From Chloroflexota bacterium (GTDB lineage Bacteria; Chloroflexota; UBA11872; VXNJ01), in NCBI GenBank assembly GCA_030744875.1, contig JASLPR010000042.1, forward strand, positions 1 through 55,000: 55,000 nt of DNA. The letters are read 5' to 3'. The translations under genes were made by a program, and so were the position numbers. Shown here piece after piece: positions 8,169 through 17,729 of this stretch (position 1 is its first letter; every line of letters starts with the position of its first letter). The notes below the pieces were generated by a model. It was not told the origin of the DNA. It did not search any database and saw only the letters and a program-made list of their open reading frames with translations.

Positions 8169-8863
8169 GCGTCTGTGATGTCCAAGTACTCCCCGAGTAC
8201 CCAGCCACCCTCATCCAATTCGTACCAGGTATCGCCATCCACCGCCCGGGTGACACCGGTCAGATTGACTTCCTGACCGTCCTCCAACCCACCGGTTCGT
8301 TCGCTTTCGATATCCGGTTCCTCGCGGATGTTGAGGCCGCCCTCCGCGACAACGGTTCCCTTCAAAGGCGTCGACGTAGCCGTAGCCGCCGGCGTCGGTC
8401 GCGGGGTGAACTCGCCCGAGGGCGACGGAATGGTAATCGTCTGGCCGACCTGGATCGAATCCGGGTCTTCGATCTCGTTGAACTCCGCCAGTTCGTCCGT
8501 GGTCAGCCCGTTGGCTTCCGCGATTTCCGAAAGCGAATCGCCGTCTTGGATTTCATAATCGCGCGGTGCGGGGGTGGCCGTCGCCGTGGCGGTGGCCGTG
8601 GGCGCCGGGGTCGGTGGCGGCAATGGCGTCGCGGTCGTTTCGGGAATCGTCGTCGGCAGTGGCGTCGGTGAGTCGGCGCCGGCCGGACCGGCCGCGATCA
8701 CCTCTGGCGTCGGCACATCGAGCACACGACTGCTGCCCGCCTCAGGATCTTCAGCGTCGGATCCCCCGAACACATTGACCAGCAGCACCACGATCAGCGC
8801 GATTACAATGACTGGAAGCGCGAGGAAGGTAAGAAAAAGCCGGTATCTGCGAATTTCGCCCAT
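8165..8863 (-). CDS. Membrane-anchored LysM and SH3-type domain protein
   Basis: The 232-residue product starts at ATG 8863, with a TTG three bases upstream as an alternative. Residues ~10-32 form one transmembrane helix. A Pro/Thr/Ala-rich linker (TPLPPPTPAPTATATATAT) spans the wall region. A LysM domain follows (YEIQDGDSLSEIAEANG ... VGQTITIPS), and the C-terminal ~60 residues look like a bacterial SH3 domain (GGLNIREEPDIESERTGGL ... GWVLGEYLDI). Both domains bind cell-wall glycans or peptides, so an envelope-anchoring or wall-binding role is likely. No catalytic domain is present. The gene converges with the upstream acetyltransferase. Confidence 0.82.
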   Translation of the reverse strand: MGEIRRYRLFLTFLALPVIVIALIVVLLVNVFGGSDAEDPEAGSSRVLDVPTPEVIAAGPAGADSPTPLPTTIPETTATPLPPPTPAPTATATATATPAPRDYEIQDGDSLSEIAEANGLTTDELAEFNEIEDPDSIQVGQTITIPSPSGEFTPRPTPAATATSTPLKGTVVAEGGLNIREEPDIESERTGGLEDGQEVNLTGVTRAVDGDTWYELDEGGWVLGEYLDITDA

Positions 8864-9023
8864 CAAGCGCCCCGGAATAGGTCAGCCGTAACACGTCCGA
8901 CCCTGCCTGCGCAGCCCGGCCTGCTAGAAGCCTAGACTTTTCGCGGCCTCCCTCCGGCAGGGTCCATACGAGCAACATGTTAGACGATCAACGCCCTTTT
9001 GGGGCCGTTTTCATGAAGAACCT

Positions 9024-9635
9024 CTAGCCGAACCGCTCTTCGGCGAACGGTTCACCCCGCATGTGGTAGCCGTTGCGTTCCCAGAATCCCGGCGAATCGG
9101 CTGCCGAAAACTCGATCCCGTTCACCCATTTCGCGCTCTTCCACGCGTACAGGTGCGGCACGATCAGCCGCACCGGGCCGCCGTGTTCGGCGCTGAGCGG
9201 AGTCCCGTTGCGCTGAAACGCCAGCAGGTTCTCCGCCCGCAAAAAATCATCGAGCAGCAAGTTCGTCGTGTAGCCGCCCTCGCAGTGCACCATCACCGCC
9301 CGGGCTTCCGGTCGCGGCTCCACCAGCTCCATCAGTGCCGCCACCGGCACTCCCTCCCAGTCGTTGTCCATGATGCTGAATCGAGTCACGCAGTGAAAAT
9401 CGGCGTGGACCGTCGCCGCTGCGATCGCCCCGAATTCCGCCAGGTCGAACTGGAGCTCCGTTTCCACTAGCCCGGTCACCGCGATCCGCCAATCGGCGGC
9501 GTCCTTCGACGGGGTCGCGCCGTGAGTCAGCACCGGCCAGTCCTCCATAATGTGCTGCCCGGGCGGCAGTCGGTCGGCGAACCGCTCCGCGAGTTCCATC
9601 TGCCGTTCACGTCTTGAAGATGACGAACCGAACAT
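9024..9635 (-). CDS. Molybdopterin-dependent oxidoreductase (sulfite oxidase/MsrP-like fold)
   Basis: The domain of about 200 residues matches the oxidoreductase molybdopterin-binding family. It includes RLPPGQHIMEDWPVLTHG at the N-terminus and DFHCVTRFSIMDNDWEGVP, whose cysteine (Cys82 from the chosen start) is the expected molybdenum ligand. Near the end is GGPVRLIVPHLYAWKSAKWV. I chose ATG 9635, which has a GGGAG ribosome site and gives the usual short N-terminus. An upstream ATG at 9710 would add 25 residues of low similarity. No Tat signal is visible, so this soluble member probably acts in the cytoplasm. Substrate is unknown. No partner heme subunit is adjacent. Confidence 0.85.
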   Translation of the reverse strand: MFGSSSSRRERQMELAERFADRLPPGQHIMEDWPVLTHGATPSKDAADWRIAVTGLVETELQFDLAEFGAIAAATVHADFHCVTRFSIMDNDWEGVPVAALMELVEPRPEARAVMVHCEGGYTTNLLLDDFLRAENLLAFQRNGTPLSAEHGGPVRLIVPHLYAWKSAKWVNGIEFSAADSPGFWERNGYHMRGEPFAEERFG

Positions 9636-9756
9636 ACCTGCTCCCTGCAAAATGGGGCTGCTGCGGGCTTCATTGAAACCGAAACCCGTCCAATCGACCG
9701 CGACGCTCATCCACCCTCCGCCGGGCTAGCCGAAAGCCGGAAACCGCGCGTCCGGT

Positions 9757-12555
9757 CTACGGAACCCGGAACGCAACCTCCTCGGTCTCCGCCCAGTTAC
9801 CGGCCTCATCAATCGTGACCGCCCGCAAAACGTGGTTGCCGGGCACCGATGCCCACACAACTTGATAGGGCGCCGCCGCGGCCGTGCCAACAAGATTGCC
9901 ATCGATGAAATACGCCACCGACTTGATACCCAGGTTGTCGGCCGCCTCCACATTCAGCGCCACCTGGCCCCGTGGCAGTGTCGCGCCCGCTTCGATCCCG
10001 AGCAGCGCGACCGTCGGCGCGGCATTGTCGACCGCGAACTGCCGGAACGCCAGTTCCTCTCGGCCGCCCACCCGCTGCACGGTCAGCCGCAGCGTGTACA
10101 CCCCATCGCTCAGCTGAATCGTATCCACCGCGCCCAGCTGTACTCGATCGCGCGTGTCGCCGTGCGGCCCGGCGATGCGTCCCCACTGGGTCGGGCTCAC
10201 CCCCTGGCCGATCTCCAGGATGAAGCTCACAAAGCCCTCGCCGTGGGCGCTGCCAATGATCTCCAGGATGCTCCTCACTTGCTGATTCTGGGCCGGCACC
10301 GCGATTGCCACCTCGCCCAACGGCGTCGGCGAGTCCAGCGCCGTCGCGAATTCCTCCGGAGGCAGGTAGAAAGGCGAGTCTTCATCCTGTTCCGCCTGCC
10401 AGTCGGCGGCCTCCGGCGGCAGCACCGGGTACACCTCCACCACCACCTCCTGGGGCGGCGTCGCCGGCCCTGCCCGCTTGCCGCTCGGCTCGTGGATGCG
10501 AATCGGCTGGTGGTAGTAATCGCGACGCTCCGGCACGGTACCCGGGATGAAGAATTCGGTGATGGTCTTCGGCGTGTATTCCCCCGGCACCAGGCCCGAA
10601 ACCGGGTCGATCTCCGCGCTGACCAGGCCGCCTGGGCGCGCGAAGGGGGCCGCCGGCAGGCCGCGGTGGGCCATTTCCATTACTTCGTTCCAGATCGGCC
10701 CCGCGCCCTTGGCGCCGCTGACCTCGTCCATCTCTGTCCTATCCGCGTTTCCGACCCACACCGCCACCACCCGTTGCGGCGTGTAGCCGACCGTGAGGGA
10801 ATCGCGAAAGTCGTTGGTCGTTCCCGTCTTCACCGCCGCCGGTCGGTCATCGAGCATCAGGGTCTCGCTGCGCCCGAAGCCGAGTTCCCGGGCCACCGGG
10901 TCCGCGAGGATGTCGGTGATCTGGAACGCCAGTTCCGCGCTCAGCGCCCGGGAGCCCACGGCCGTCCCGGTTTCCTCCACAACCTCGCCCTGCGAATCCA
11001 CGATCTGCACGATCGGGTTCGGCTCGATCCGCACCCCGCCGTTGGCGAACACTCCAAACGCCGTCGCCATGTCCAGCAGCCGCACCTCCCCCGAACCCAG
11101 CGCCAGCGCCGGCCCAAACCGTTCCGTACCGCCCTCAAGCCGCAGGCCCAGTCTTTCCGCCGTGTCCAGAGTCTCGGCGATACCGGCGAATATCTGCGCC
11201 TTCACCGCCGGAATATTCAACGAACTCCCCAGAGCCTCCCGCAACCGCACCGGCCCGTGAAACTCCCGGTCGTAGTTCTCCGGCTCATAGTCTTCCTGGC
11301 CGGGGATTGGGATGATGGTTTTGAGGTCCATCAGGATCGTCGCCGGCGTGTATCCCGAAGCCAGCGTCGTCACGTAGGTCACCGGCTTGAACGAAGAGCC
11401 CGGCTGGCGCGGGGCGATCGCCATATTCACCTGTCCGTCGATCGCTTCGTCGCGGAAATCAACGCTCCCCACCATCGCCAGGATCCGGCCGGTCGACGGG
11501 TCCAGCACCACTACCGCCGCGTTGCGGGCGTCCAGATCGGTCAGCGTTGCGATGTGATCCCCGGCCACCCGCTCCGCCTCCGCCTGTAGTTCCAGGTCGA
11601 TCGTGGTGGTGATCCGCCAGCCCTGTCGCGTCCAGCCCGCCCCGTAGCGCTCGTTGAGATAGTCGATCACGTAGTTAAAGAAGTGCGGGGCCGGCCCGAT
11701 TTCGGTTTGCGGCAGGCGGTACACCAGCTCCTCCGCCTTCGCCGCGTCCGCCTGCTCAGCGGTGACGAAGAGATTCTTCGCCATCAGATCCAGGACATTG
11801 TGTTGGATCCGGGTCGCGGTGGCCCGGTCCACGATCGGATTTTGGGTCGAGGGCGCGCGGGGGATTCCCACCAGCATCGCCACCTCCGCCAGCGTCAGTT
11901 CCTCCAGGTCCCGATCGAAGTACGTCCGCGCCGCCGCGGTGATCCCGTAGGCCAGGTTGCCGTAGTTGTTCTGGTTCAGGTACAGCGCCAGTATTTCGTC
12001 CTTCGACAGGCTCTGGGTCAACTGGTAGGCCAGCACCACCTCCTTGAGTTTCCGCTCCACGCTCTGCTCCGGGCTGAGCAGGGTGTTCTTCACCACCTGC
12101 TGGGTGATTGTGCTGAAGCCGGAAACGATCGCCTGGCCCTGCAGGTTCAGCCAGACTGCGCGCACGATCGCCCAGAAATCGACCCCGGGATTCTCGTAAA
12201 AACTGGAATCCTCCGAAGCGATAACCGCGTCCTTGACCAGTTGCGGAATGTCCTCGGCGGCCACCAGGGTGCGGCGCCCCTCCGAGGCGATCTCCCCCAG
12301 CCGGGTGCCGTCGGCCGAGTAGACGGAGGAGTTCTCAAAGAGCGATTCCTCGAACGTCGCCACCGCCCGTACGTCGGGCAGGTCGTCGAACAGGATGCTC
12401 GTCGCCGCCAGGGCGGCCGAGCCGCCCAGAAAGGTCGCGAAAGCCAGCACCGCGATGACCGTGGTCAGCCCGGCCACCGGGATCGCCACCAGCGCCAGCC
12501 ATAGCCCCAGGCGCCCGCGACGCCGTCGGCGTTTCCTTTTTAACGATCTCCGCAT
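9757..12555 (-). CDS. Bifunctional penicillin-binding protein 1A (glycosyltransferase/transpeptidase)
   Basis: This 932-residue class A PBP polymerises and cross-links peptidoglycan at the outer face of the membrane. A very basic N-terminus (RRSLKRKRRRRRGR) precedes one membrane helix. The GT51 domain shows the catalytic glutamate in ASEDSSFY (Glu115), then TITQQVVKN and RKLKE. The transpeptidase domain shows SSFK (nucleophile Ser387), SSLN (Ser445-Asn447) and KTGT (Lys576). After residue ~790 there is an extra Ig-like beta domain (FAVDNAAPTVALLGIEAG ... DNLGIKSVAYFIDG), as in some PBP1C/1A proteins. All catalytic motifs are intact. It is transcribed divergently from the TlpA-like gene. Confidence 0.96.
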   Translation of the reverse strand: MRRSLKRKRRRRRGRLGLWLALVAIPVAGLTTVIAVLAFATFLGGSAALAATSILFDDLPDVRAVATFEESLFENSSVYSADGTRLGEIASEGRRTLVAAEDIPQLVKDAVIASEDSSFYENPGVDFWAIVRAVWLNLQGQAIVSGFSTITQQVVKNTLLSPEQSVERKLKEVVLAYQLTQSLSKDEILALYLNQNNYGNLAYGITAAARTYFDRDLEELTLAEVAMLVGIPRAPSTQNPIVDRATATRIQHNVLDLMAKNLFVTAEQADAAKAEELVYRLPQTEIGPAPHFFNYVIDYLNERYGAGWTRQGWRITTTIDLELQAEAERVAGDHIATLTDLDARNAAVVVLDPSTGRILAMVGSVDFRDEAIDGQVNMAIAPRQPGSSFKPVTYVTTLASGYTPATILMDLKTIIPIPGQEDYEPENYDREFHGPVRLREALGSSLNIPAVKAQIFAGIAETLDTAERLGLRLEGGTERFGPALALGSGEVRLLDMATAFGVFANGGVRIEPNPIVQIVDSQGEVVEETGTAVGSRALSAELAFQITDILADPVARELGFGRSETLMLDDRPAAVKTGTTNDFRDSLTVGYTPQRVVAVWVGNADRTEMDEVSGAKGAGPIWNEVMEMAHRGLPAAPFARPGGLVSAEIDPVSGLVPGEYTPKTITEFFIPGTVPERRDYYHQPIRIHEPSGKRAGPATPPQEVVVEVYPVLPPEAADWQAEQDEDSPFYLPPEEFATALDSPTPLGEVAIAVPAQNQQVRSILEIIGSAHGEGFVSFILEIGQGVSPTQWGRIAGPHGDTRDRVQLGAVDTIQLSDGVYTLRLTVQRVGGREELAFRQFAVDNAAPTVALLGIEAGATLPRGQVALNVEAADNLGIKSVAYFIDGNLVGTAAAAPYQVVWASVPGNHVLRAVTIDEAGNWAETEEVAFRVP

Positions 12556-12631
12556 GTCCGCCTATTCTTGCAGCATCGGGCCTGGACTCCCGCCCGAACT
12601 CGATTATCAATTCTGCAGGGCTGGCCGTCTC

Positions 12632-13273
12632 TTGCCGACGAACCCGCAAACAGTTGAACGCGCCGATCAGCCTTTGGTTGCGGCGTGGCGCGCCGCCCCG
12701 GTGGCGGTCTTGACCGCGCTAGTCGCGACCGTGATCGCGATCGGTCTCAGCATCGGCGGCTTTCAGATTGATCCGACCTTCGGCTTCGCCGGATCCCAGA
12801 GCACCGGCGGCGATCCGACCGATTCCGCCGGAAGCACCGCCCGGGCCGGCCGGCTGGCCCCACCGGTGGCTTTGTCCGACCTGGCCGGTTTGGAGTTCGA
12901 CCTCGCCGCCGAAATCGGCCGCAGGCCGATATGGATAACCTTCTGGACTACCTGGTGCGGCCCCTGCCGTGCCGAAGCCGCCGACCTGGAGGCCATGTCC
13001 CGGCAATTGGCGGATACCGATGTCGTCCACCTCGCCATCTCGCTGGGTGAGGTCGGCGACGTCGTCCGTGACTACATCGACTCCGGCGGCTACACCTGGC
13101 GCACTCTGCTCGATCCCGAGCGCCGCGCCGGCGCCTCCTACGCCGCGCGGGTCTTTCCCACCCACGTCTTCATCGACCGCGACGGCCTTATCGCGGCGAT
13201 CCGCCCCGGCGTTTTGAACCGAATCCAGATGGAGGCCCTCGTGGACCAGCATCTGGATCCGGAAGCGCGCTAG
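12632..13273 (+). CDS. Membrane-anchored TlpA/ResA-like thioredoxin
   Basis: The 213-residue product (TTG start at 12632) has one N-terminal transmembrane helix (AVLTALVATVIAIGLSIGG). A thioredoxin domain follows with the active site FWTTWCGPCRAEA (Cys109, Cys112) and the cis-proline region RVFPTHVFIDRDG. Such proteins reduce disulfides outside the membrane, for example during cytochrome c maturation. An in-frame ATG at 12554 would add 26 poorly supported residues overlapping the divergent PBP start. The permease-like gene begins 9 bases downstream, so the pair is probably co-transcribed. Confidence 0.84.
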   Translation: MPTNPQTVERADQPLVAAWRAAPVAVLTALVATVIAIGLSIGGFQIDPTFGFAGSQSTGGDPTDSAGSTARAGRLAPPVALSDLAGLEFDLAAEIGRRPIWITFWTTWCGPCRAEAADLEAMSRQLADTDVVHLAISLGEVGDVVRDYIDSGGYTWRTLLDPERRAGASYAARVFPTHVFIDRDGLIAAIRPGVLNRIQMEALVDQHLDPEAR

Positions 13274-13282
13274 TCCCGTCAG

Positions 13283-14053
13283 GTGGAACAAACCGTCCTG
13301 CCGCTGTTCATCAAGTTCTGCGATTTCCTGGTCTCAATCGCGCCCTGGCTGCTTCTGGGCCTGGTGGTCGCCGGGGGGCTCCGCGAGCACCTCGCACGAT
13401 CCCCGGCGGCGCGAGCCGATCGCCGGATCACGAACAGCGCAATCGTCCTCGCCGGGTTCGGCATCGCCGCCCCGTCCGGCTTCACCATCTTCATGCTCGA
13501 CAACCGGCTGGCCGTTCTCTGGTTCGTTGTCGCGGCCAGCTTGATATACACCGGAGCCCGGCTGCTGGCTCCGGCCGCGGGGCCGTTCGCCAGTCTGCAA
13601 AAGGCCGGCTGGCTCCCCGCCGGCGAAGATCCCGCCCCGGCCGCGACCTTGCGGCGGCAACTCGCCGGCGTTTGGGGGGCCATCGGCGAGCGCTTCGACC
13701 TGGTCACCTTCTGGTTCATGGGCGCCTGCCTCGCGGCGGCGCTGCTGGCGTTCTACATGCCCTACGAAGTCGGCCACGGATTCTTCGGCCGCACTCCCTG
13801 GCTGGGCGCACTCCTCGCCGGGGGCATAGGGCGGGCGCTGCCGGTGGGCCGGGGAACCGAGATGCCGCTGGCGCTCCTGTTGCTGCTCAAGGGGGCTAAT
13901 CCGGGCGCAGTCGCCGCGCTGCTCTTCGCCGCGATGCCCATCCCCTTCCTGCGCGCGGACCTGCCCTCCGGCGGCGGCCGCCGCTGGTTCCTGGCGGTGC
14001 AATTCGCGCTGGCGGTCGTCGTCGGTGGTCTGGTCGGGCCCGCGCTGCTATAA
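13283..14053 (+). CDS. Polytopic membrane protein, permease (DUF318/ArsP-like)
   Basis: This 256-residue hydrophobic protein starts at GTG 13283 and has about seven or eight predicted membrane segments. The C-terminal half (GRTPWLGALLAGGIGRALPVGRGTEMP, then LLKGANPGAVAALLFAAMP) resembles the repeat of the YraQ/ArsP permease family, in which a loop ending in Pro is followed by a GA.xGA helix. The family's cysteine pair is not present. Identity is therefore tentative and the substrate unknown. Close linkage to a TlpA-like thioredoxin might mean a redox-related role, but that is inference from position only. Confidence 0.6.
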   Translation: MEQTVLPLFIKFCDFLVSIAPWLLLGLVVAGGLREHLARSPAARADRRITNSAIVLAGFGIAAPSGFTIFMLDNRLAVLWFVVAASLIYTGARLLAPAAGPFASLQKAGWLPAGEDPAPAATLRRQLAGVWGAIGERFDLVTFWFMGACLAAALLAFYMPYEVGHGFFGRTPWLGALLAGGIGRALPVGRGTEMPLALLLLLKGANPGAVAALLFAAMPIPFLRADLPSGGGRRWFLAVQFALAVVVGGLVGPALL

Positions 14054-14088
14054 CTGCGGTCCGTTAGCGAAGCGATTTCACAGGACGG

Positions 14089-15687
14089 ATGGACAGGTAC
14101 ATGCCGCAGATGACCGGTGGTCAGGCAGTTGTCGCCGCTCTGGAGAGCGTCGGGATCGACACGGTCTTCGGGATACCCGGGGTCCACAGCGTCGAAATCT
14201 ACGACGCGCTACTGGGTTCCGAAATCCAGCACGTCCTCTGCCGCCACGAGCAGGGGGCCGGGTTCATGGCCGACGGCTATGCGCGCGCCTCCGGCCGCAT
14301 CGGTTGCGTCATCACCATCTCCGGCCCCGGGGTTACCAACGTCGCCACGGCCCTCGCCGAAGCCCAGGGCGATTCCTCGTGCGTCCTGCACATTTGCTCC
14401 TCGCTCGACAGCGCCTTCGCCGGACGCGAAGTAGGGGCCCTGCACGAACTGGTCGACCAGTCCGGAGTCCTCAAATCCGTCGTGAAATGGCATCGATCGG
14501 TGCGGCGGGTTTCCGAGATTCCCGATGTAATCGCCGAGGCCATTCACTACATGCAGTCCGGCCGGCCGGGCCCGGCCTCGGTCGAAATCCCGCTCGACAT
14601 CCTCGCCGAGCGCGACGACGTGACGCTGCTTTTGGTCAACGAACCCGGGCCGCTGGCGCCCGATGCCGCCGCCGTCGCCCAGGCCGCCGGGGCCCTCAGC
14701 GCCGCCCAATCGCCGGTCATCCTGGCCGGCGGCGGGGTCGTCTCCGGCGAAGCGTCGGCGGAACTCATTCGCCTGGCCGAGAAGCTGGGCGCGCCCGTCC
14801 TCACTACGGTCTCCGGCAAAGGCGCCATTCCCGAGGACCATCCGCTGTCGGTCGGCTGCCGCTGGCGCGGCGACGATCGCTTCGACACCTTCCTTTCGGC
14901 CGCCGACCTGGCTCTGGTGGTGGGATCGCGGCTCAGCGCTCGCCACACCGATAACTGGACCCTGCCGATGCCCCGGAGCATCATCCAGGTCGATATCCAT
15001 TCCGGCGCGCTCGGCCGTCACTACCCGACGGTGCGCGGAATCCACGCCCACGCCAAGCCAACCCTGGAAACTTTGGCGGCACTGGTCGAGGATCGTCCCG
15101 ACGAGCCGTCCGCGGACACGCTGCGACGCATCGCCGGCGCCAGGAGCTCCGCCCTCAATTCCGCCGATCCCCAGCACCTAGGCATTCTCAAAGCCATCCG
15201 CCAGGTCCTGCCCGCCGACGGCCTGCTTTTCAACGACATGACCACCATCTGCTACTCCGGCCCGGCGTTCTTCCCGGTGTCTCACCCGCGCACCTACTTC
15301 TTTCCCAACTACCTGGGAACGCTCGGATTCTCCTTCCCGGCGGCGCTGGGGGCGAAGCTGGCGCGACCCGAAGCCACGGTCATTGCCCTGATTGGTGACG
15401 GCGGCTTCATGTTCACGGCCACCGAGCTTTCCACGGCCGTGCAACTCGGCGTGTCCCTGCCGATCGTCGTGTTCAACGACCAAGCCTACTCCCAGCTTGA
15501 GCGCTTCTTCCGTCTTTCGCACGGGCGCTCCGATCCCTTCGAGCTGGTCGGTCCCGACTTTCGGGCCAACGCCCGTTCCTTCGGGGCGGCCGCGTCGCGG
15601 GTGTCGTCGCCACGCACGCTGCGGACCTCCCTGGCGAAGGCCGTCGAGCATCCAGGACCGACGGTCATCGAGTACGCGCTTTCGTAA
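14089..15687 (+). CDS. Thiamine-diphosphate-dependent enzyme, acetolactate synthase large-subunit-like
   Basis: This 532-residue protein has the three-domain ThDP fold. The N-terminal Pyr domain carries the activating glutamate in LCRHEQGAGFMADGYARA (Glu54). The central domain contains SPVILAGGGVVSGEA. The C-terminal PP domain has IGDGGFMFTATELSTAVQLG and the later VVFND for Mg-ThDP binding. It may be an acetolactate synthase, benzoylformate-decarboxylase-like or related C-C lyase. No small regulatory subunit (ilvN) or ilvC lies next to it, so a catabolic or specialised role is more likely than branched-chain amino acid synthesis. ATG 14089 has an AGGACGG ribosome site; ATGs at 14101 and 14110 are alternatives. 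Confidence 0.84.
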   Translation: MDRYMPQMTGGQAVVAALESVGIDTVFGIPGVHSVEIYDALLGSEIQHVLCRHEQGAGFMADGYARASGRIGCVITISGPGVTNVATALAEAQGDSSCVLHICSSLDSAFAGREVGALHELVDQSGVLKSVVKWHRSVRRVSEIPDVIAEAIHYMQSGRPGPASVEIPLDILAERDDVTLLLVNEPGPLAPDAAAVAQAAGALSAAQSPVILAGGGVVSGEASAELIRLAEKLGAPVLTTVSGKGAIPEDHPLSVGCRWRGDDRFDTFLSAADLALVVGSRLSARHTDNWTLPMPRSIIQVDIHSGALGRHYPTVRGIHAHAKPTLETLAALVEDRPDEPSADTLRRIAGARSSALNSADPQHLGILKAIRQVLPADGLLFNDMTTICYSGPAFFPVSHPRTYFFPNYLGTLGFSFPAALGAKLARPEATVIALIGDGGFMFTATELSTAVQLGVSLPIVVFNDQAYSQLERFFRLSHGRSDPFELVGPDFRANARSFGAAASRVSSPRTLRTSLAKAVEHPGPTVIEYALS

Positions 15688-15802
15688 TGGCAACCGCGTG
15701 TCCGGAAGGCGTTTCGAAACCGCCGGCCTCGACATGTGCCAGACTTGCCGCCCAAGCCTCGTTCCCGGCCGGTCCGGGCGCCCCGCCAGAGAGGTCCGCC
15801 GG

Positions 15803-16906
15803 TTGAACTCCCCAGGCAGCGAACTCCCCTACGTCACCATCATCTCCGGCGGAGTCGGCACCCGCCTCTGGCCGCGCTCACGGCGCCGCTCGCCCAAGCA
15901 ACTCATCGGGCTTGCCGCCGGGCGCAGCCTCATCCAGACCACCCTGGAGCGGATGCTCCCGCTAACCTCGCCCGACCGGGTCTTCGTAGTCACCATCGGC
16001 GACCAGCAGGAAGCTGTCCGCGCGCAGCTACCCGAGATACCGCCCCAGAACGTAATCGCCGAGCCCGAGGGCCGCAACACCGCCATGGCCATCGGCCTGG
16101 CGGTCTTGCACGTCGCCGCCGCCGACCCCAACGCAATGATGATCAGTGTCGGCTCCGATCACTTCATCGGTGACAACGAGGCCTACCGCAACACCCTACG
16201 GGCGGCCGTGGCGGCCGCCGACGACGGCGCTCACCTGCTCACCGTCGGCATCGCCCCCGCCTCCCCCGACACCGGCTACGGCTACATTCAACGCGGCGAA
16301 GTGGTCGCCACCCATGCCGGGGTGGATATCCACCGGGTGCTGGAGTTCAAGGAGAAGCCGGCCCTCGAAGTGGCGCGCCACTACTACGAGTCCGGCGACT
16401 ACCTCTGGAACGGGAACTACTTCATCTGGCGGGTCTCCGCCGCCCTGGCCGCCTACGCCGAGTTCGCGCCCGACATCCGCGCCGAGATGGACGGCGTCGC
16501 CGGCGCCATCGGCACCGACGGCTACGAGGCGGCACTCGCCACCGCCTACGGCCGGGTCCGCCGCGCGCCGATCGACACCGCGATCATCGAAAAGGCCGGC
16601 AACGTCCTCACGGTCCCCGGGCACTTCCCCTGGGTCGACATCGGCACCTGGGCCGGCGCCTACGAAATCGCCGAAGAGCAGGAAGGCAACTTCCGCACCG
16701 GGGCACTCGATGGCAAAGTCCTCTTCCTCGACTCCACCGGCTGCTTGGTGGATTCGCGCGATCGCGCGGTGGCCGTAGTCGGCCTCGAAGACGTTGTCAT
16801 CGTCGATACCGAAGACGCCCTCCTGGTCTGTTCGCGAGATAAGGCCCAGCTGGTCGGCGATCTCGTCGGCCGGCTGCCCGCGGAAGATTTGGAACGACTC
16901 CTATAA
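15803..16906 (+). CDS. Mannose-1-phosphate guanylyltransferase
   Basis: This 367-residue nucleotidyltransferase makes GDP-mannose from mannose-1-phosphate and GTP for polysaccharide or glycolipid synthesis. The signature GGVGTRLWPRSRRRSPKQ is near residues 16-33. Further family segments are EPEGRNTAMAIGLA, SDHFIGD, GYGYIQRGE, FKEKP and the WNGNYFIWR block. The start chosen is TTG 15803, which has a GAGAGG ribosome site 8 bases upstream. An ATG at 15734 (MCQTC...) is possible but lacks one. The protein lacks the C-terminal isomerase domain of bifunctional ManC/AlgA enzymes. Confidence 0.9.
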   Translation: MNSPGSELPYVTIISGGVGTRLWPRSRRRSPKQLIGLAAGRSLIQTTLERMLPLTSPDRVFVVTIGDQQEAVRAQLPEIPPQNVIAEPEGRNTAMAIGLAVLHVAAADPNAMMISVGSDHFIGDNEAYRNTLRAAVAAADDGAHLLTVGIAPASPDTGYGYIQRGEVVATHAGVDIHRVLEFKEKPALEVARHYYESGDYLWNGNYFIWRVSAALAAYAEFAPDIRAEMDGVAGAIGTDGYEAALATAYGRVRRAPIDTAIIEKAGNVLTVPGHFPWVDIGTWAGAYEIAEEQEGNFRTGALDGKVLFLDSTGCLVDSRDRAVAVVGLEDVVIVDTEDALLVCSRDKAQLVGDLVGRLPAEDLERLL

Positions 16907-16949
16907 CCTGCTCGGCCGAACGCGAACACCGGCGAGCCGGGGTCCGGCC

Positions 16950-17729
16950 ATGACCGACCGCGTTCACGATCCCGAAGATCCCGGAACCCGCGCGCCGCTT
17001 GAGCTCAGCGGCGCGCGCATCTGGTTGGTGGCCCTCAGCCTGGTCGCCGCCATCTTCACCTTCTCAGTCGTCATCGTTGTCTTTGAGCACGAGCTGCGCG
17101 CGGCGAACTTCGGAATCTTGCTCGCCAGCACCATCCTCGGGACGCTGGCCCTCTGGGTCGGCCTGATCCGTCAGTTTCAGATGGGCTGGCGGCTCGCCCT
17201 GCAGTCCTTGCTCGTGTTGCTCATCGTCGTCGCCGCCATGTTCTCGTTCATCTACGGCGATATCGTTCAGGAACAGAGCGGGCGCTCCTACCTGGCCGTC
17301 CTGATAATCAGCTTCATCGGCGCCGCCACCGTCATCCTGCCGGCGCCGGCCGCCCTGACCACCATCAGTTTCGCCGGCGCGCTCGACCAACCCATCCTCG
17401 TCGGCCTCGTCGCCGCGCTCGGCCAGGTCGGGGGTGAGACGTTCTCCTACTACATCGGCTCCACCGGCAAGCAACTCATCCACCGCGGCTCCGCTTACGC
17501 GCGCACCCGGCGGGTGTTGGAAGAGCGCAGCAAACTGGCCGGCGCGGCCATATTCGTCTTCGCTGCTGTGCCCAACCCGGCCTTCGACGCGGTGGGCATC
17601 CTGGCCGGTGCGCTGCGTTACTCGTTCTGGCGCTTTCTGTTGCTTGCCTATCTCGGCAACGCCTTCAAGTACATCATCGTCTTTGCCGTGATCGGCGTCC
17701 GCATCCTCGATTCCATCCCGCGACTGTGA
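16950..17729 (+). CDS. VTT/DedA-type membrane protein
   Basis: The 259-residue protein starts at ATG 16950. Three N-terminal hydrophobic helices are followed by a VTT (SNARE-associated/DedA) domain. This includes VILPAPAALTTISFAGALDQP, ALGQVGGETFSYYIGSTGK, and FVFAAVPNPAFDAVGILAGALRYSFWRFLL with its conserved proline and glycine positions. VTT proteins are now linked to lipid scrambling or flipping, for example of undecaprenyl phosphate; the substrate here is unknown. The stop overlaps the start of the methyltransferase gene by four bases (GTGA). Confidence 0.8.
   Translation: MTDRVHDPEDPGTRAPLELSGARIWLVALSLVAAIFTFSVVIVVFEHELRAANFGILLASTILGTLALWVGLIRQFQMGWRLALQSLLVLLIVVAAMFSFIYGDIVQEQSGRSYLAVLIISFIGAATVILPAPAALTTISFAGALDQPILVGLVAALGQVGGETFSYYIGSTGKQLIHRGSAYARTRRVLEERSKLAGAAIFVFAAVPNPAFDAVGILAGALRYSFWRFLLLAYLGNAFKYIIVFAVIGVRILDSIPRL

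Noticed and set aside
8983-9013. Intrinsic terminator AACGCCC-TTTT-GGGGCCGTTTTC
   Set aside because: The U-tract is on the plus strand, where no gene ends here; on the minus strand the hairpin has no U-tract. Its role is unclear and it is not listed.
9832-11589. Long open frame on the plus strand opposite the PBP gene
   Set aside because: It is Arg/His-rich, has no family motif and lies entirely antisense to an unmistakable PBP1A; it is a GC-bias shadow.
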